Shown here piece by piece: positions 12,122-22,370 of a stretch of 64,000 bases of DNA; within the stretch, counting starts at the first letter, position 1; every line of letters starts with the position of its first letter. The notes below the pieces were generated by a model, which had not been told where the DNA came from, searched no databases, and saw nothing but the letters and a program-made list of their open reading frames with translations. Position numbers and translations under genes: made by a program. The DNA comes from Maniola hyperantus. Its lineage: Eukaryota > Arthropoda > Insecta > Lepidoptera > Nymphalidae. The stretch lies in NCBI RefSeq assembly GCF_902806685.2, contig NC_048542.1, forward strand, positions 5,750,533 through 5,814,532. Direction: 5' to 3'.

Positions 12122-13219
12122 TTATATATTTCTAAAAACTCATAGTAAACGTAAAAAATATCGTTTTCCTCTTTATAAATTGAATAAGTTATTAAGTAAG
12201 ACTTACAACAAAGTGATCTTTGCAAAAATAAATTTGGGTTGAAGTCGTTAGTCATATAGGATAGGATCCCTTTAAGCAAGTCTTTGCGTGTTACGTATAT
12301 TTATTTCACTGGGCACTCTAATCCACAACTTTCCTGTGGTCTTTATCGATGCGTTTTTTACATTCTCGGATGATACAATAACGATAATTACTATATTTTT
12401 CATGTAAACTAGTATAGAAGTCATGTTTATTAAACTTTGGGAGGTTATGCTGTTGTTTACAAATGCATGACGTCAGAGCACAGATAATCTATCGGCCAAA
12501 CATGGCCGACAGTGTTTTTACGTGGCTAAGAAAAATATATTTTTAAATTAAAGTTTTACGGTTTTTAGGGCGCAAAAAAATATAGTGTTAATTTTTTTGA
12601 TATAATAGGACAAATATTAACCATTTAAGACCAACTTAAAAAAAGTGTCAAGTAGCCTATTGTTGGATAGTAACTTATACTAACTAATATGTAAATTGTA
12701 AGTTGTAATACATTCCTATTTAGCTATTTATACAGTAGGTACATGGACATGAGCGACGGGGGCAATCAAAACAATATTGGAATCGCCATCCAATTTTAGC
12801 CGCACGGGGTGTACGTACACCGCACCGGTACACCATGTACCTACTGACATCGTTTTTTTCACGCATTGACACGTACATACAGACTGTAACCAGAACGCTA
12901 GCAAAAACTTAGGTTATTGTTATACTATTTAAACACAATCCAGTACCAATAACTATTTGCCTTATTAAGTAGTTTTAGTGATCTAGTAATTTTCAAACCC
13001 GCAATGTATAGCGGCAAAGCTTGGGTCACTGCCCCCCCCCTCCCCCTCCCCAATGACACGGCATTGACTCCGAGTGGCCTACTTACAAAACGTTCGTTGA
13101 CCTCTAGCGTCAGTCAGATTTTTTTGCAATGCAAATTTATAAATTTATTTTTCGCGTTTTTTTTTCATTTCAGTAATCATCAGTCTAATCACCTGTCTTC
13201 GTTTTTGCTACAACCTGTA
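12122..13219. other. Spacer with a C-rich run
   Basis: No gene recognised. A pyrimidine run of C with a few T interruptions lies at 13030-13050. A short GC-rich palindromic patch of GTACAC/GTGTAC units is at about 12800-12840. Confidence 0.4.
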
Positions 13220-13364
13220 GCATACATTTAGAGATCTCATTCGCCGTTTTAGCTCTTAGTGTCATATCAAAAGTACGATTTATTCCTTTAAAGATAAACC
13301 GTACTTTTGACATGACAGTTGACACATAGAGCTAAAATGGCGAGTGAGATCTCAAAATGTACGC
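13220..13364. mobile_element. Palindromic MITE, GAGATCTCA ends
   Basis: The left GCATACATTTAGAGATCTCA matches the complement of the right TGAGATCTCAAAATGTACGC. The arms continue through CGCCGTTTTAGCTC/GAGCTAAAATGGCG, then TGTCATATCAAAAGTACG/CGTACTTTTGACATGACA. The loop is about 25 nt. No coding capacity. Confidence 0.75.
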
Positions 13365-13699
13365 AATATACAACCCACGATCGCGTCTTGAGCCACAATA
13401 AATCAATAAATAATTTAGGGAATATGGCATTTCACATCGCATAAGTGATACCCACGCTCTCTTATGAGCCTAACCGTGATATGAACTAGCAACAGGTGCC
13501 TGCACCGCCCACCCCTTAGTTCCCACCACCCACCATCTTAAGGCCTGGAAACAAAGCACGTCTAGTAGCACAGTCACACAAAACGCGTACATACGATTTG
13601 TACTAAACGTGCGCCTACTTCACTACACTACACTACACGGTCCAAGAAACTGTATTTAAATCATGTTAAATCTACTGGAGAACGGCTTCTACACTCACA

Positions 13700-13830
13700 C
13701 TGCAGTATAAATTGTTTATTCAAAAAACTTTTACAAACGCTTTTTGGATAGGTACTCAAGTGATTCTATCTACAACTGACTCGAAATGCCCTTCCGAGAA
13801 GAACTAGCAAGAAATTCGGGGAGTTATAGA
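13700..13830 (-). repeat. LINE 3' tail fragment, reverse copy
   Basis: TTTATTCAAAAAACTTTTACAAACGC, then GACTCGAAATGCCCTTCCGAGAAGAACTAGCAAGAAA. The complement matches the forward copies at 21150-21310 and 29150-29335 (GAGTTTCTTG, TTCTCGGTAGGAAGGGCATTC, TTGAATAAAAACTTTT). It is the 3' end of a common lepidopteran LINE or a SINE using that tail. Confidence 0.55.
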
Positions 13831-13887
13831 CCATATTTTTTCTCTAAAGTTGTATCCTACTTAGTGTTCCGATACTTGAATGTAGTT

Positions 13888-14061
13888 CAGTAACTACGCG
13901 GCAGAAAGTAATGTACATCGACATTTAGAAGGAGATAGCAGATTTGTAAAGCGTTGTCCCTGTCATTGACACCGAAAAACGTCATATTGGTATGAGTGAC
14001 TGAGACAACGCTCTTCAAAGTCGAAATGTCATTCTACATTACTTTCTGCCTGTACCTACTG
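13888..14061. mobile_element. TA-type MITE, CAGTACGCGGCAGAAAG family, copy 1
   Basis: The left end CAGTA..ACGCGGCAGAAAGTAATG and right end CATTACTTTCTGCC..TACTG are inverted. Internal ATTTAGAAGGAGATAG and AGCGTTGTCCCTGTC recur in the copies at 24417, 28382 and 50984. This is the most decayed copy, with 2-3 nt indels close to both termini. Confidence 0.65.
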
Positions 14062-14167
14062 TAAGGTGCTGTCAAGATTGTCTGAAGTCTTACTAGAGGC
14101 ACAGTTCCTTGAAAATTAATAACAACTGGACGACGCCCATGATCCATCTGCGTGGATTTGGGTTTTT

Positions 14168-14735
14168 AGCCGACTTCAAAAAATGAAGGAGGTTCTCTCA
14201 ATCTCTCTCTCAATTCGAGTGTATGTATTTTTTTGCATGTTTGTTACGCGATTACTCCGCCAATTATGAACCGATTTTGATGATTCTTTTTTTGATTGGT
14301 AGGTGGTAGTCCCATTTCAAGTTGGTGAAGATTTGGTAAATATCTTCGGAAATGGAGAACGGAATGGAACTTCCTCATTGGAAGTAAATTGTTCGCGACC
14401 AGTGCAATAGCTTAGTAAACAGAAGGTTTATAACCAGGCATAGCATATTTTATAATATGATGAGGGCACTAAAAATTGTGAAATAAAAAAATTAAAACCA
14501 AGTTCAATAACCACAAACACTAAAAATTAATAAATTAATTTAATTTATTACCTATACCTATAGTTCTATAATAAATTTTTTTTGGAGTCGGTGCCAATGT
14601 GAAGTCACAGAACAATATGAAGAGTAAACGGTTCGTGCGGCTAAGAAGCACCGGCTCCAAAAAATATTACTATAGAACTACAATTAAATTTTATTTTTTG
14701 ATTTTTAGTATTTGTGGTTATTGAAGTCGGTTTTA
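14168..14735. repeat. CCGACTTCAAAAAA repeat with long inverted repeat
   Basis: TTAGCCGACTTCAAAAAATGAAGG at the left and TTGAAGTCGGTTTTA at the right are the opposed ends. Inside, 14495-14596 (TTCAATAACCACAAAC, TATAGTTCTATAATAAATTT, TTGGAGTCGGTG) is inverted at 14649-14735 with about 50 bp between. It resembles a fold-back non-autonomous element; the family name is unknown to me. Confidence 0.55.
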
Positions 14736-15245
14736 TTATTTTTTGTTTTTTTTTAAATACCCGTAGGAACTCTTTGATTGCCCCTGATAAAAAGTAGCCT
14801 AATTCGTCAAAACGTTGAAACGGATGGTCTGTGAAAACGTATAGCAGACAGACACTCTTCCGCATAGTTATAACATTAAGTAGGTATGGATTAATTATGA
14901 AATATCTAGGAGCGCTGGACACGAATTGCACAAATAGCTTTACCTAAGTATAAACTTATTACTCGTATAAGATTCGAACTTAAGAACTTTTATCGTGGCT
15001 CGTTACGTGTGGTCATTGTTTTATTTATCAAAGAGATTCGAGCTTAATGTGCTCAATACACAACTTGGCTTTGTTTGAAGTTTAAGCGCCATAAATACCT
15101 AGTAATTTACTTATTTATCGACCTATCTCTTTTTGGCGATTTCCAGCGATTCCACACCCACATAAAAAGCGTAGGTGTGCAAGGGGCGCTTTAGCTCGAA
15201 ATGTCTCGAGTTTGACCTGTGAGTTTGACTATGCATATACCTATC

Positions 15246-15746
15246 TTAGCCAGTGCGTGGAGCCACTGGCGACATTATAATAACGAAAATAATAATGATA
15301 GTGATTCGCCCTGAACTAAGACTTCGCGTCCTACAGAGTCGTCGCAGAAAAAATGCATTAATTTTATTTATATTATGTATTTGCTTCATCATCATCATCA
15401 TCAACCAATAGACGTCCACTACTGGACATAGGTCTCTTGTCCTATGTCCAGTAGTTCCACACGCCACAGTCTTGCGCCGCCTGGATCCAGCGGCTCCCTG
15501 CGACTCGTCTGATGTCGTCCGTCCACCTAGTGAGGGGTCTTCCAACGCTGCGTCTTCCGGTGCCAGGTCGCCATTCCAGCACCTTGGGACCCCGACGTGA
15601 ACGTCGGTTGTACGAACTATGTGCCCTGCCCATTGCCAATTCAGCTTCGCAACCCGTTGAGCTATGTCGGTTACTCTAGTTCTTCTACGGATCTTCTCAT
15701 TATTGAGTTGATCACGTAGAGAAACTGCAAGCATAGCTCTCTCCAT
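15246..15746 (-). pseudogene. RTE-like LINE 3' end (reverse transcriptase C-terminus)
   Basis: On the minus strand, 15746 downwards encodes an RTE-type C-terminal region. It contains LRDQLNNEKIRRRTRVTDIA, then the conserved LNWQWAGHIVR. After a frameshift it continues as RWTDDIRRVAGSRWIQAAQD in the next frame. The order WAGHI, then GRP..RW.DDI, then AGSRW is the same as at the end of the reverse transcriptase at 17144. A CATCATCATCATCA run (TGATGA tail) at 15386-15401 marks the 3' end. The upstream RT core is missing, so it is a 5'-truncated dead copy. A perfect 15-bp fold-back lies at 15418-15455. Confidence 0.75.
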
Positions 15747-16115
15747 CTTTATTTTATTTTCTTATTGACTGATATTAGTAGTTAATAGTTATTGAAATTA
15801 TAATTAAACAGACGGACAAAGTCCTAGGTACCTACAGATAAGTGCATAATGCTATTGCACCCGCTCGGTTAAATAGCTAAATGTGGCTAAGTCCTTTCAT
15901 GAATGGATGAAGCCTCTTGTGGCTCTTTAGTGACATTTAGACATATATCAAGTGACGAGCAAGATGCTATAGTAGCTTCGACCTATTTTACTGTTTGCCG
16001 TGTCAGAGACTACCTACTAATTGTGTTATAGTTCGACTTGCCGTGTCGTACCGTGTCTTAGTAGGAACCTATTAGTGATGGTGTTCCCATTTTGTTGGAA
16101 ACATATAAGCATAAT

Positions 16116-16220
16116 ATGTACGCGACAGGTCGAGGTGGCAATCGGGGAGGGAACGGCCCGAACACCCGCACAGCCGCCACCATACCCCGATTGTCACTCA
16201 CTTCAACCTGTAGCGTACTA
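16116..16220. mobile_element. Palindromic MITE, GACAGGT family, copy 2
   Basis: GTACGCGACAGGTCGAGGTGGCAATC at the left faces GATTGTCACTCACTTCAACCTGTAGCGTAC at the right. The centre is GC-rich (GGGAGGGAACGGCCCG) and unlike the centre of copy 1, so only the ends are conserved. Confidence 0.7.
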
Positions 16221-16539
16221 TAACCATACCAACATTTCATTTGGAAGGAGTCAGTGAGGCGATTTCAACTATTAAACGTTGGAGAATTTGGTCAAAAGAA
16301 CGTCATTTAAAAAAAATTATAAAATCTCATTATTCAGGAATTATCTCTAGTTTTTTATTAAACTTTCGCCTCCCTAGCCGCTCCAAAAAATAATTACACC
16401 CTGTAGTTATAGATTAGTTGTTACGAACTATTTCGTAATGTAGATTAAGGTTGATTAGAAATAAGTAACAAATTGTTATTATGTATGATAAAACTTTTAT
16501 TAATACAAATAAAATCATAGTTATTCACAGCACATACTA

Positions 16540-17100
16540 CGTATGCCCCAAGTGCCTCTGATAACAACGGTATACTAATCTGCCGGTTTGCGTGGTGGGG
16601 GTAGGCATATAAAGTAGTCAAAAATGAAAAAAAAAAAATAACTCGAGCGCGTCAGATTTTCGGAAGGGGTGTTGAGTAGGCCCCAAGGAAGCTCCCTTTA
16701 AAAAAACTGACGATTTCGGCGCGACGATAAATTACGATGAATTTTTGAAAATGCAAAAAAAAAAAGTTTTTTCGAAATACTCGAGCGCGTCAGATTTTCA
16801 TAGGGGAGGTTTATCTCGGTATCCTGAAAGCATATTTTCTTAATCTGACAAAAATGTTGGCGGGTTCTCTTAATCTGACCGAAAAAGGTTTTTTGGTTTC
16901 TTTTTTTTCCTTTCTTTCTCCTTGATAATTGAAATTAAGGAAAAATACTGGTAGGACGGCATATTTCCGCGAAGCGCTCAGTCTGTATTACATGTTTATG
17001 GCAAATTCCTCTTTTTTGCTTCAATTCTTCACTTCGTTTTGCTTACGGTACGTCCAAAAAACAATTTGAGGATCAACAGGCTATTGAATAATATACATAC
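16540..17100. repeat. Left part of an inverted CTCGAGCGCGTCAGA module
   Basis: ACTCGAGCGCGTCAGATTTT occurs at 16641-16660 and again at 16779-16798. AATCTGCCGGTTTGCG at about 16577 and GGCATATAAAGT also recur inverted on the other side of the retrotransposon. TTAATCTGACAAAAA and TTAATCTGACCGAAAAA occur nearby. No coding region. See the right half at 19288. Confidence 0.6.
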
Positions 17101-17112
17101 ATGAAACGACAT
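17101..17112 (+). repeat. Target-site duplication, left copy (12 bp)
   Basis: ATGAAACGACAT, repeated exactly at 19276-19287 on the other side of the RTE-like element. Confidence 0.9.
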
Positions 17113-19275
17113 AAAGACAGTCCATCAACATGCCTACATCAGTATGTTGATGGACTGTCAAGAAGATTCCATTCAAATATTTTACGAAAAAATAATCCAT
17201 GCGATAACCTCGAGCCAGACATATGCACACATACCATCTAGTCAATTTAAAAATGAAATTATACAAGACCGCACCATAAATTTACTCAAAAGAAAGTATG
17301 AGCTACAAAAGACAAAGCCAAAAACAAGAGCTATGAAAAACGAGTTAAGTGCTTTATACAAACTTTCCAGCAAATATTTAAAAATAGATTACGAAGAGCA
17401 TAGACACAAAATAATAGAAAAACACTTATTAAGGAATGGTAGCATGAAAAAAGCATACAAAGAACTAAAATCTCATAAAACTTGGATAACCAGCCTGAAA
17501 AACTCTACCAAGGTGGTTCAAAATCGCAAAGAAATTCTCAAATTAGCGACAGCTTTTTACAAAGACCTATATAGCGAAAGAAACACAAATGACGCCAAGA
17601 GCGAGAACAATGAAACCAACTATGTAGAGTCATGGAGCAACGAACACATTCCGTTTGACGAAATTGAAGTTTTGAATGCAATTAAACGGTTAAAAAATGA
17701 CAAGAGTCCAGGATCAGATAACATATGTAACGAGTCAATAAAGACGGCTAGCCTTCTCTTGGCAGGCCCTCTAACTAAATTGTTCAACCTTATACTACAG
17801 ACAGGCACTACTCCTAGCCAATGGACGGAATCTACAATCATACTATTATATAAAAAAGGAAATCCTGACAACATAGCCAACTACCGTCCAATAAGCTTAC
17901 TACCATGCCTCTACAAGCTTTTTGCCTCTCTAATAGAGAAAAGAATTAAGGAATACATAGAGTTGAACCAGCCAATTGAACAAGCAGGCTTTAGATCAGG
18001 ATTTTCAACAATTGATAATATACACACTGTGGAACTATTAATAGAAAAATTTTCAGAATATCGGAAAACTCTATATATAGCTTTTATTGATTATCAAAAA
18101 GCTTTCGACAGTTTGAAACATCAAGTCATATGGAAGTCGCTACAAGCACTAAATATAGACAAAAAATATATTACAATAATAAAATACCTCTATGAAAACA
18201 GTACCAGTAAGATCCGGCTAGAATCAACGGGCCCACCTATCCCCATCAACCGAGGAGTTAAACAGGGAGACCCGTTGTCTCCAAAAATCTTTATAGCCGT
18301 GCTAGAGACAGTCCTTAGTTCATTGAAGTGGGAAAAGTTGGGTATATATATTCAGGGTAAGTACCTCAACCACCTGAGATTCGCCGACGATATAGCAGTC
18401 TTCTCAGAAAGTAGCGCTCAAATGAAATATATGTTGGACTCCTTGAGCAAGGCGAGCAGAACGGCAGGACTGGAAATAAACTTCGACAAATCAAAACTAA
18501 TGACAAACGGTACAGAAGTTCCCATAACGATAGAAAACACACGCATAGAGTATGTCCAGAAATATATTTATTTGGGAAAACAAATCTCTTTCGGCTATAA
18601 TAATAATGAAGAAAAGTTAGAACGAAGAATTAAATTTGCTTGGAATAAATACTGGAGTCTAAAAGAAATATTAAAAAGTAAAATGCCAATGTATATCAAA
18701 AGTAAAATTATGAATACATGTGTATTGCCCACGCTAACGTATGGCTGCCAAACTTGGAAGTTTACAGACAAAATAAGAAGAATGATAACATCTTGTCAAA
18801 GAGCAATGGAACGAAGTATACTGAAAATAAAGAGGATTCATAAAATTCGCCATTGTGTCATCAGGAAACAGACCCAACTAACTGACGCACTTTCCTATAC
18901 AATGAAATCGAAATGGAAATGGGCCGGCCATATTGCTAGATTCACGGACAATCGGTGGACAGCGAGAGTAACGAGCTGGCCAGGACCAAAAGGCACACGT
19001 AGTAGAGGAAGGCCGCATTATCGTTGGGACGACGACATCAAAAAAGTGGCGGGACAAAACTGGATGCTCAAAGCTAAAGACAGGGTAAAGTGGGTTTCTC
19101 TGGAGGAGGCCTTGACCTGAAAAGGGTTCTTCATAAAAATAAGCATAGCACTAAATTTAAATTATTATTTTATGTTAACGTTTAGTAATTTTAAGTTTTA
19201 TTTAATTAATCCCATAATATTATTGTAAAGAGAAGAAATAAAAGGCTTTTTTATTTTTATTTTATTTATTTTATT
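17113..19275 (+). mobile_element. 5'-truncated RTE-like non-LTR retrotransposon
   Basis: The insertion is bounded by a perfect 12-bp duplication. It contains one long reverse-transcriptase frame and ends in an AT-rich TTTTATTTTATTTTATT tail rather than a pure poly(A). The upstream endonuclease is missing, so it is a 5'-truncated copy. The frame has no stops and the duplications are identical, which suggests a recent event. At the 5' junction the first 16 nt after AAA (17116-17131) are the exact reverse complement of 17144-17159, forming a hairpin with a 12-nt loop. Confidence 0.9.
17144..19120 (+). CDS. RTE-like reverse transcriptase, N-terminally truncated
   Basis: An open frame of 658 codons. 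Residues 1-170 are a lysine-rich linker of the kind between endonuclease and RT. The RT core follows: KSPGSDNI near 180, YRPISLLP near 250, QAGFRSGFSTIDNI near 280, the first catalytic region AFIDYQKAFDSL, RGVKQGDPLSPKIF, and the catalytic FADDIAVF with FADD at about 413-416. The end has LPTLTYGCQTW, KWKWAGHIARF and RGRPHYRWDDDIKKVAG, the usual end of RTE-type elements. No apurinic endonuclease motifs are present, so it is not self-sufficient. The first ATG lies inside the hairpin arm created at insertion and is probably not a natural start. The protein would act in the nucleus in target-primed reverse transcription; whether it is made is unknown. Confidence 0.9.
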   Translation: MLMDCQEDSIQIFYEKIIHAITSSQTYAHIPSSQFKNEIIQDRTINLLKRKYELQKTKPKTRAMKNELSALYKLSSKYLKIDYEEHRHKIIEKHLLRNGSMKKAYKELKSHKTWITSLKNSTKVVQNRKEILKLATAFYKDLYSERNTNDAKSENNETNYVESWSNEHIPFDEIEVLNAIKRLKNDKSPGSDNICNESIKTASLLLAGPLTKLFNLILQTGTTPSQWTESTIILLYKKGNPDNIANYRPISLLPCLYKLFASLIEKRIKEYIELNQPIEQAGFRSGFSTIDNIHTVELLIEKFSEYRKTLYIAFIDYQKAFDSLKHQVIWKSLQALNIDKKYITIIKYLYENSTSKIRLESTGPPIPINRGVKQGDPLSPKIFIAVLETVLSSLKWEKLGIYIQGKYLNHLRFADDIAVFSESSAQMKYMLDSLSKASRTAGLEINFDKSKLMTNGTEVPITIENTRIEYVQKYIYLGKQISFGYNNNEEKLERRIKFAWNKYWSLKEILKSKMPMYIKSKIMNTCVLPTLTYGCQTWKFTDKIRRMITSCQRAMERSILKIKRIHKIRHCVIRKQTQLTDALSYTMKSKWKWAGHIARFTDNRWTARVTSWPGPKGTRSRGRPHYRWDDDIKKVAGQNWMLKAKDRVKWVSLEEALT

Positions 19276-19287
19276 ATGAAACGACAT
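19276..19287 (+). repeat. Target-site duplication, right copy (12 bp)
   Basis: ATGAAACGACAT, identical to 17101-17112. Confidence 0.9.
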
Positions 19288-20040
19288 GTTAATGATACTT
19301 TTGTATACAGATACGCGTAACTTTTTCCGAGTCCACGAAAATTGTCGAGAAGCTTTAGAAAAAAAAAAAAATTGAGATATAATAAAAGTCACATAATTTA
19401 ATTATCGTTATTTCATATAAATTTTTTTAACACCCTCAGTTTTCGAGATATACTCAAAAAACCGGGAGTTTGAGTTTTTATGATGCTTCAAGTCAAAAAG
19501 TTTTAACTTTGGACAAAAATGTAAAGAGACCTTTTTTGTGTAAAATAAAATTACCTTTTTTGTTTATTTAAACTTTTTTTGGTAAAATGTATCGTTCGCG
19601 ACTTATATGCCGCAACGCGTTTTTCGGAAGACGAAATGGCTCCTCCACACTTCCGGTCATGCGGAAACCGGCAGATTTTGTATTTTTAGTAAATTTTAGA
19701 TTATATTCTTCAAAATAAAAAAATAAAAAAACGCGCTCGAGAATTCCGGATTAACGTTTTTTTTTACAAGTTCGCGACCCTATAACTCGGCGGCGTCAAG
19801 GACTTATCGTCAGATTAGTTAAATTTAGTCTTAAAACACTAAAATCAACCCCCAATATCTTAATCTGACGCGCTCGAGTATTTCAGACTATCGATTTTTT
19901 TTTACTTATCTGATCGTCTATCCTAGGCGCGCGTCACTACATATAGAGCTAAATACTTTACAAGGTTGTTCTATTAGGTCTAAGGTATCTCTCATATCTT
20001 AAACTGCCACGCTCGAGTATTGCCGAAAATTCCCCTATTC
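19288..20040. repeat. Right part of an inverted CTCGAGCGCGTCAGA module
   Basis: AATCTGACGCGCTCGAGT at 19862-19879 is the complement of the motif at 16641 and 16779. Weaker versions lie at 19736 (CGCGCTCGAGAATTCC) and 20007 (CTGCCACGCTCGAGTATT). AAACCGGCAGATTTT at about 19665 is the inverse of AATCTGCCGGTTT at 16577. The RTE-like copy has inserted between the halves, which would be about 1.3 kb together without it. Confidence 0.55.
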
Positions 20041-20054
20041 GCCTCCCTAACTAA

Positions 20055-20193
20055 TAGTCCGCAACAGGTCGAGATGGCAATGAAGCGGGGTGACACCCCG
20101 CACTCCCGCGCTCGCCCCACCGTGCACCGGCTTGGCGCGGGGGCTGTGCGGAGCCTTCCTTCCCTGATTGCCATTTCAACCTGTCGCGTACTA
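20055..20193. mobile_element. Palindromic MITE, GACAGGT family, copy 3
   Basis: TAGTCCGCAACAGGTCGAGATGGCAAT faces ATTGCCATTTCAACCTGTCGCGTACTA. The centre is strongly GC-rich (CACCCCGCACTCCCGCGC and GCGCGGGGGCTGTGCGG), longer than in the other two copies and unrelated to them. Confidence 0.75.
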
Positions 20194-20315
20194 AAGATGG
20201 AAAATGACGGCAAACTCAAAAATATAAGTCGTATACATACCCAAACTAACTAGGAATACACGTGTTTCATGCTTTTAATTAAAATATTTCCATTGTACCT
20301 AATAATCGAAATAAA

Positions 20316-20529
20316 TCCTACTATACATATATTATAAATGTGAAAGTGTGGATGTTTGTTACTCAATCACGCAAAAACTACTGGACGGATTTGGCTGAAA
20401 TTTGGAAAGGAGATAGATTATACCCTGGATTAACACATATGCTACTTTTTATCCCGGAAAATCAACCAGTTCCCGCGGGATTTTGAAAAACGCAAATCCA
20501 CGCGGACGTAGTCGCGGGCATCAGCTAGT
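20316..20529 (+). repeat. Helitron-like repeat, family A, nearly complete
   Basis: TCCTACTATACATATATTATAAATG at the start, then AATCACGCAAAAACTACTGGACGG, TTTTTATCCCGGAAAATC, CCCGCGGGATTTTGAAAAACG and the end GTCGCGGGCATCAGCTAGT. The TC start and CTAG end fit Helitron termini. Confidence 0.7.
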
Positions 20530-20735
20530 AAAAAATATGATTGAGTGATCTATCAACGCATAGCTAAAACTAGTGGACGGTTCGGGCCGTTTGGCATGCA
20601 GATGATGCAGATAGCTATTCTGACGTAGACATCCGCTAAGGCTTTCAGAACATTCAACCCCTAAGAAGCCTAGAAGGTAATATAGGGGTTTGTGTAGTCC
20701 ATAATTTGTGTAGTGTAAGCTAGTTACGTAATATG
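20530..20735 (+). repeat. Helitron-like repeat, family B, diverged
   Basis: Directly follows the family A copy. GATCTATCAACGCATAGC, GGACGGTTCGGGCCG, TTTGGCATGCAGATG, CTGACGTAGACATCCGC, AACATTCAACCCC and the end TGTAAGCTAGTT. Confidence 0.55.
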
Positions 20736-21149
20736 ATTGCTAAACCAAAATTCAATCCATTATTGGATAGAAAATACAGTTTTTGATAATATAATACAGA
20801 ATAATTTCATGGACACCACGTGAATTCTATTTGGTATGCCACATCAATTTAATTAATTAATTAAATTAGATCTCACATTTATTTTAAACTGTTATATTGA
20901 TAAACCACTCTAATAAATATAAATTTTGTTGAATTTTATTGAGTGAAAATATAATATTAAATATCTACACTAGGTGAGGTTATAAAAACGAAAACAATTA
21001 TTAATCACATTTACCATAATTTCTTAAAACGTTAAAATAATCACTCTCAGCTTGCATTAGACAGACTTTTCAGCAAAAAGAAAATCAATGTACCCAATAT
21101 GGTTACATATTATTATAGAAATTAGAATTTTTAAAACATACATACAGGT

Positions 21150-21310
21150 GAAACACATAATCTTCGCCGCAGTCGGTTATAAAAGAGCTACCCTCGAGTT
21201 TCTTGTTCTCAGTAGGAAGGGCATTCCGAAGTGGTAGATACACTTGACGATTCAAAAGAATTTTATAAAAAAATATTTGAATAAAAACTTTTCTTCTATT
21301 CTATATTTGT
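21150..21310 (+). repeat. LINE 3' tail fragment, forward copy
   Basis: GAGCTACCCTCGAGTTTCTTG, CTCAGTAGGAAGGGCATTCCG, TAGATACACTTGACGATTCAAAAG and the end TTGAATAAAAACTTTT. Same family as 13700 (reverse) and 29150. Confidence 0.55.
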
Positions 21311-21454
21311 AGTGCAAATATACATTTTATTCTTACACTAGCTGACGCATCCCGGCTTGGCACGAATGGGCTCAAGACTAAGCGTCAGTGCATACCTGTA
21401 GAGTGGAAGCGCAGTGGCCTTTGCATAACAATTGAAAATCAGCTTTATTTACTG

Positions 21455-21790
21455 AAAATCTGTCTGCGTGTCTGTCTTTTCACGGCCCAACAATTTAACC
21501 GATTTTGATAAAATTTGTTACAGAGTTAGCTTACATCCCGGGGACGGACATGCTACTTTTTATTACGGAAAATCAAAGAGTGCCCACGGGACTCTTAAAG
21601 GCCCATCCTTTTAACAGATTTATGGTCTGTACCATCCTTTTTACCGATTTATGGGACGCAAGCTACCTCTGTACGTAGCTTGCGTCCCATAAATTGACGT
21701 CAGCAACTTTTTATGCCAGAAAATCAAAGAGTTCTCACGGGATTTTTGGAAAAAAACTAAATCCACGCGAAGTCGCGGGCATCATCTAGT
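21455..21790 (+). repeat. Helitron-like repeat, family A, with internal fold-back
   Basis: GTCTGTCTTTTCACGGCCC, ATTTAACCGATTTTGATAAAATTTG and TTTTATTACGGAAAATCAAAG. About 110 bp of foreign sequence with a perfect 20-bp hairpin (21647-21666/21675-21694) follows, then ATGCCAGAAAATCAAAGAG again, then ATCCACGCGAAGTCGCGGGCATCATCTAGT. The AAATCAAAGAG block occurs twice, so the central part may be a duplication. Confidence 0.6.
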
Positions 21791-22370
21791 ACTTAATAAG
21801 CAGTTTTCTGCCTATAATTGGCAGTGTAAAAATGCTTGCGAGTAATCTAATAATATTCGTGCTACATATTCTACTGTGAGTATTAAATTACTCGCAAGTA
21901 ATTAATTTTACTTACATATAAGTAACAAAGTATTTAATTGTAATTCTATCAACAATATTGTTCAGTCGATTATCCACTATAATACTTACTGCCTAACGTT
22001 TTCATTTCACCTCGTAGATAATTCAACTAAATTCATCACAAAATTCTGAATCATAATTTCCTCGTACTTAGAACGTACGAAAGTGATTTCAACAGACATA
22101 ATAATATTATTATTGTGCATATCCAGTGGACCAAAATCCTAATTTGGATTTTCCAAATTATCGTCAATTTTTGTCTCGCCTAAGATAAAATTCTTTTGTA
22201 AAATACTCTTCAAAACTGAACATAATATCATAGTTTTTTGCCCAAGTTCTAATAGTTTGGTGCACACTAGCCCAACGCGCTCGGCCAATGCACTCGGCTA
22301 ACGTGTACAGGGCCACCTGGCATACATTTGCTGCGTGTGACATCTGCCCTGTAGCCTGTAGGTCGATTTC

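Noticed and set aside
14960..14990. tRNA gene from GATTCGAACTTA
   Set aside because: No acceptor stem, anticodon arm or A box around it; it is an isolated B-box-like string.
17144..17160. ATG at 17144 as the natural start of an RTE protein
   Set aside because: It lies in the hairpin arm at a truncated 5' junction; the missing endonuclease shows the natural start was further upstream in the parent element.
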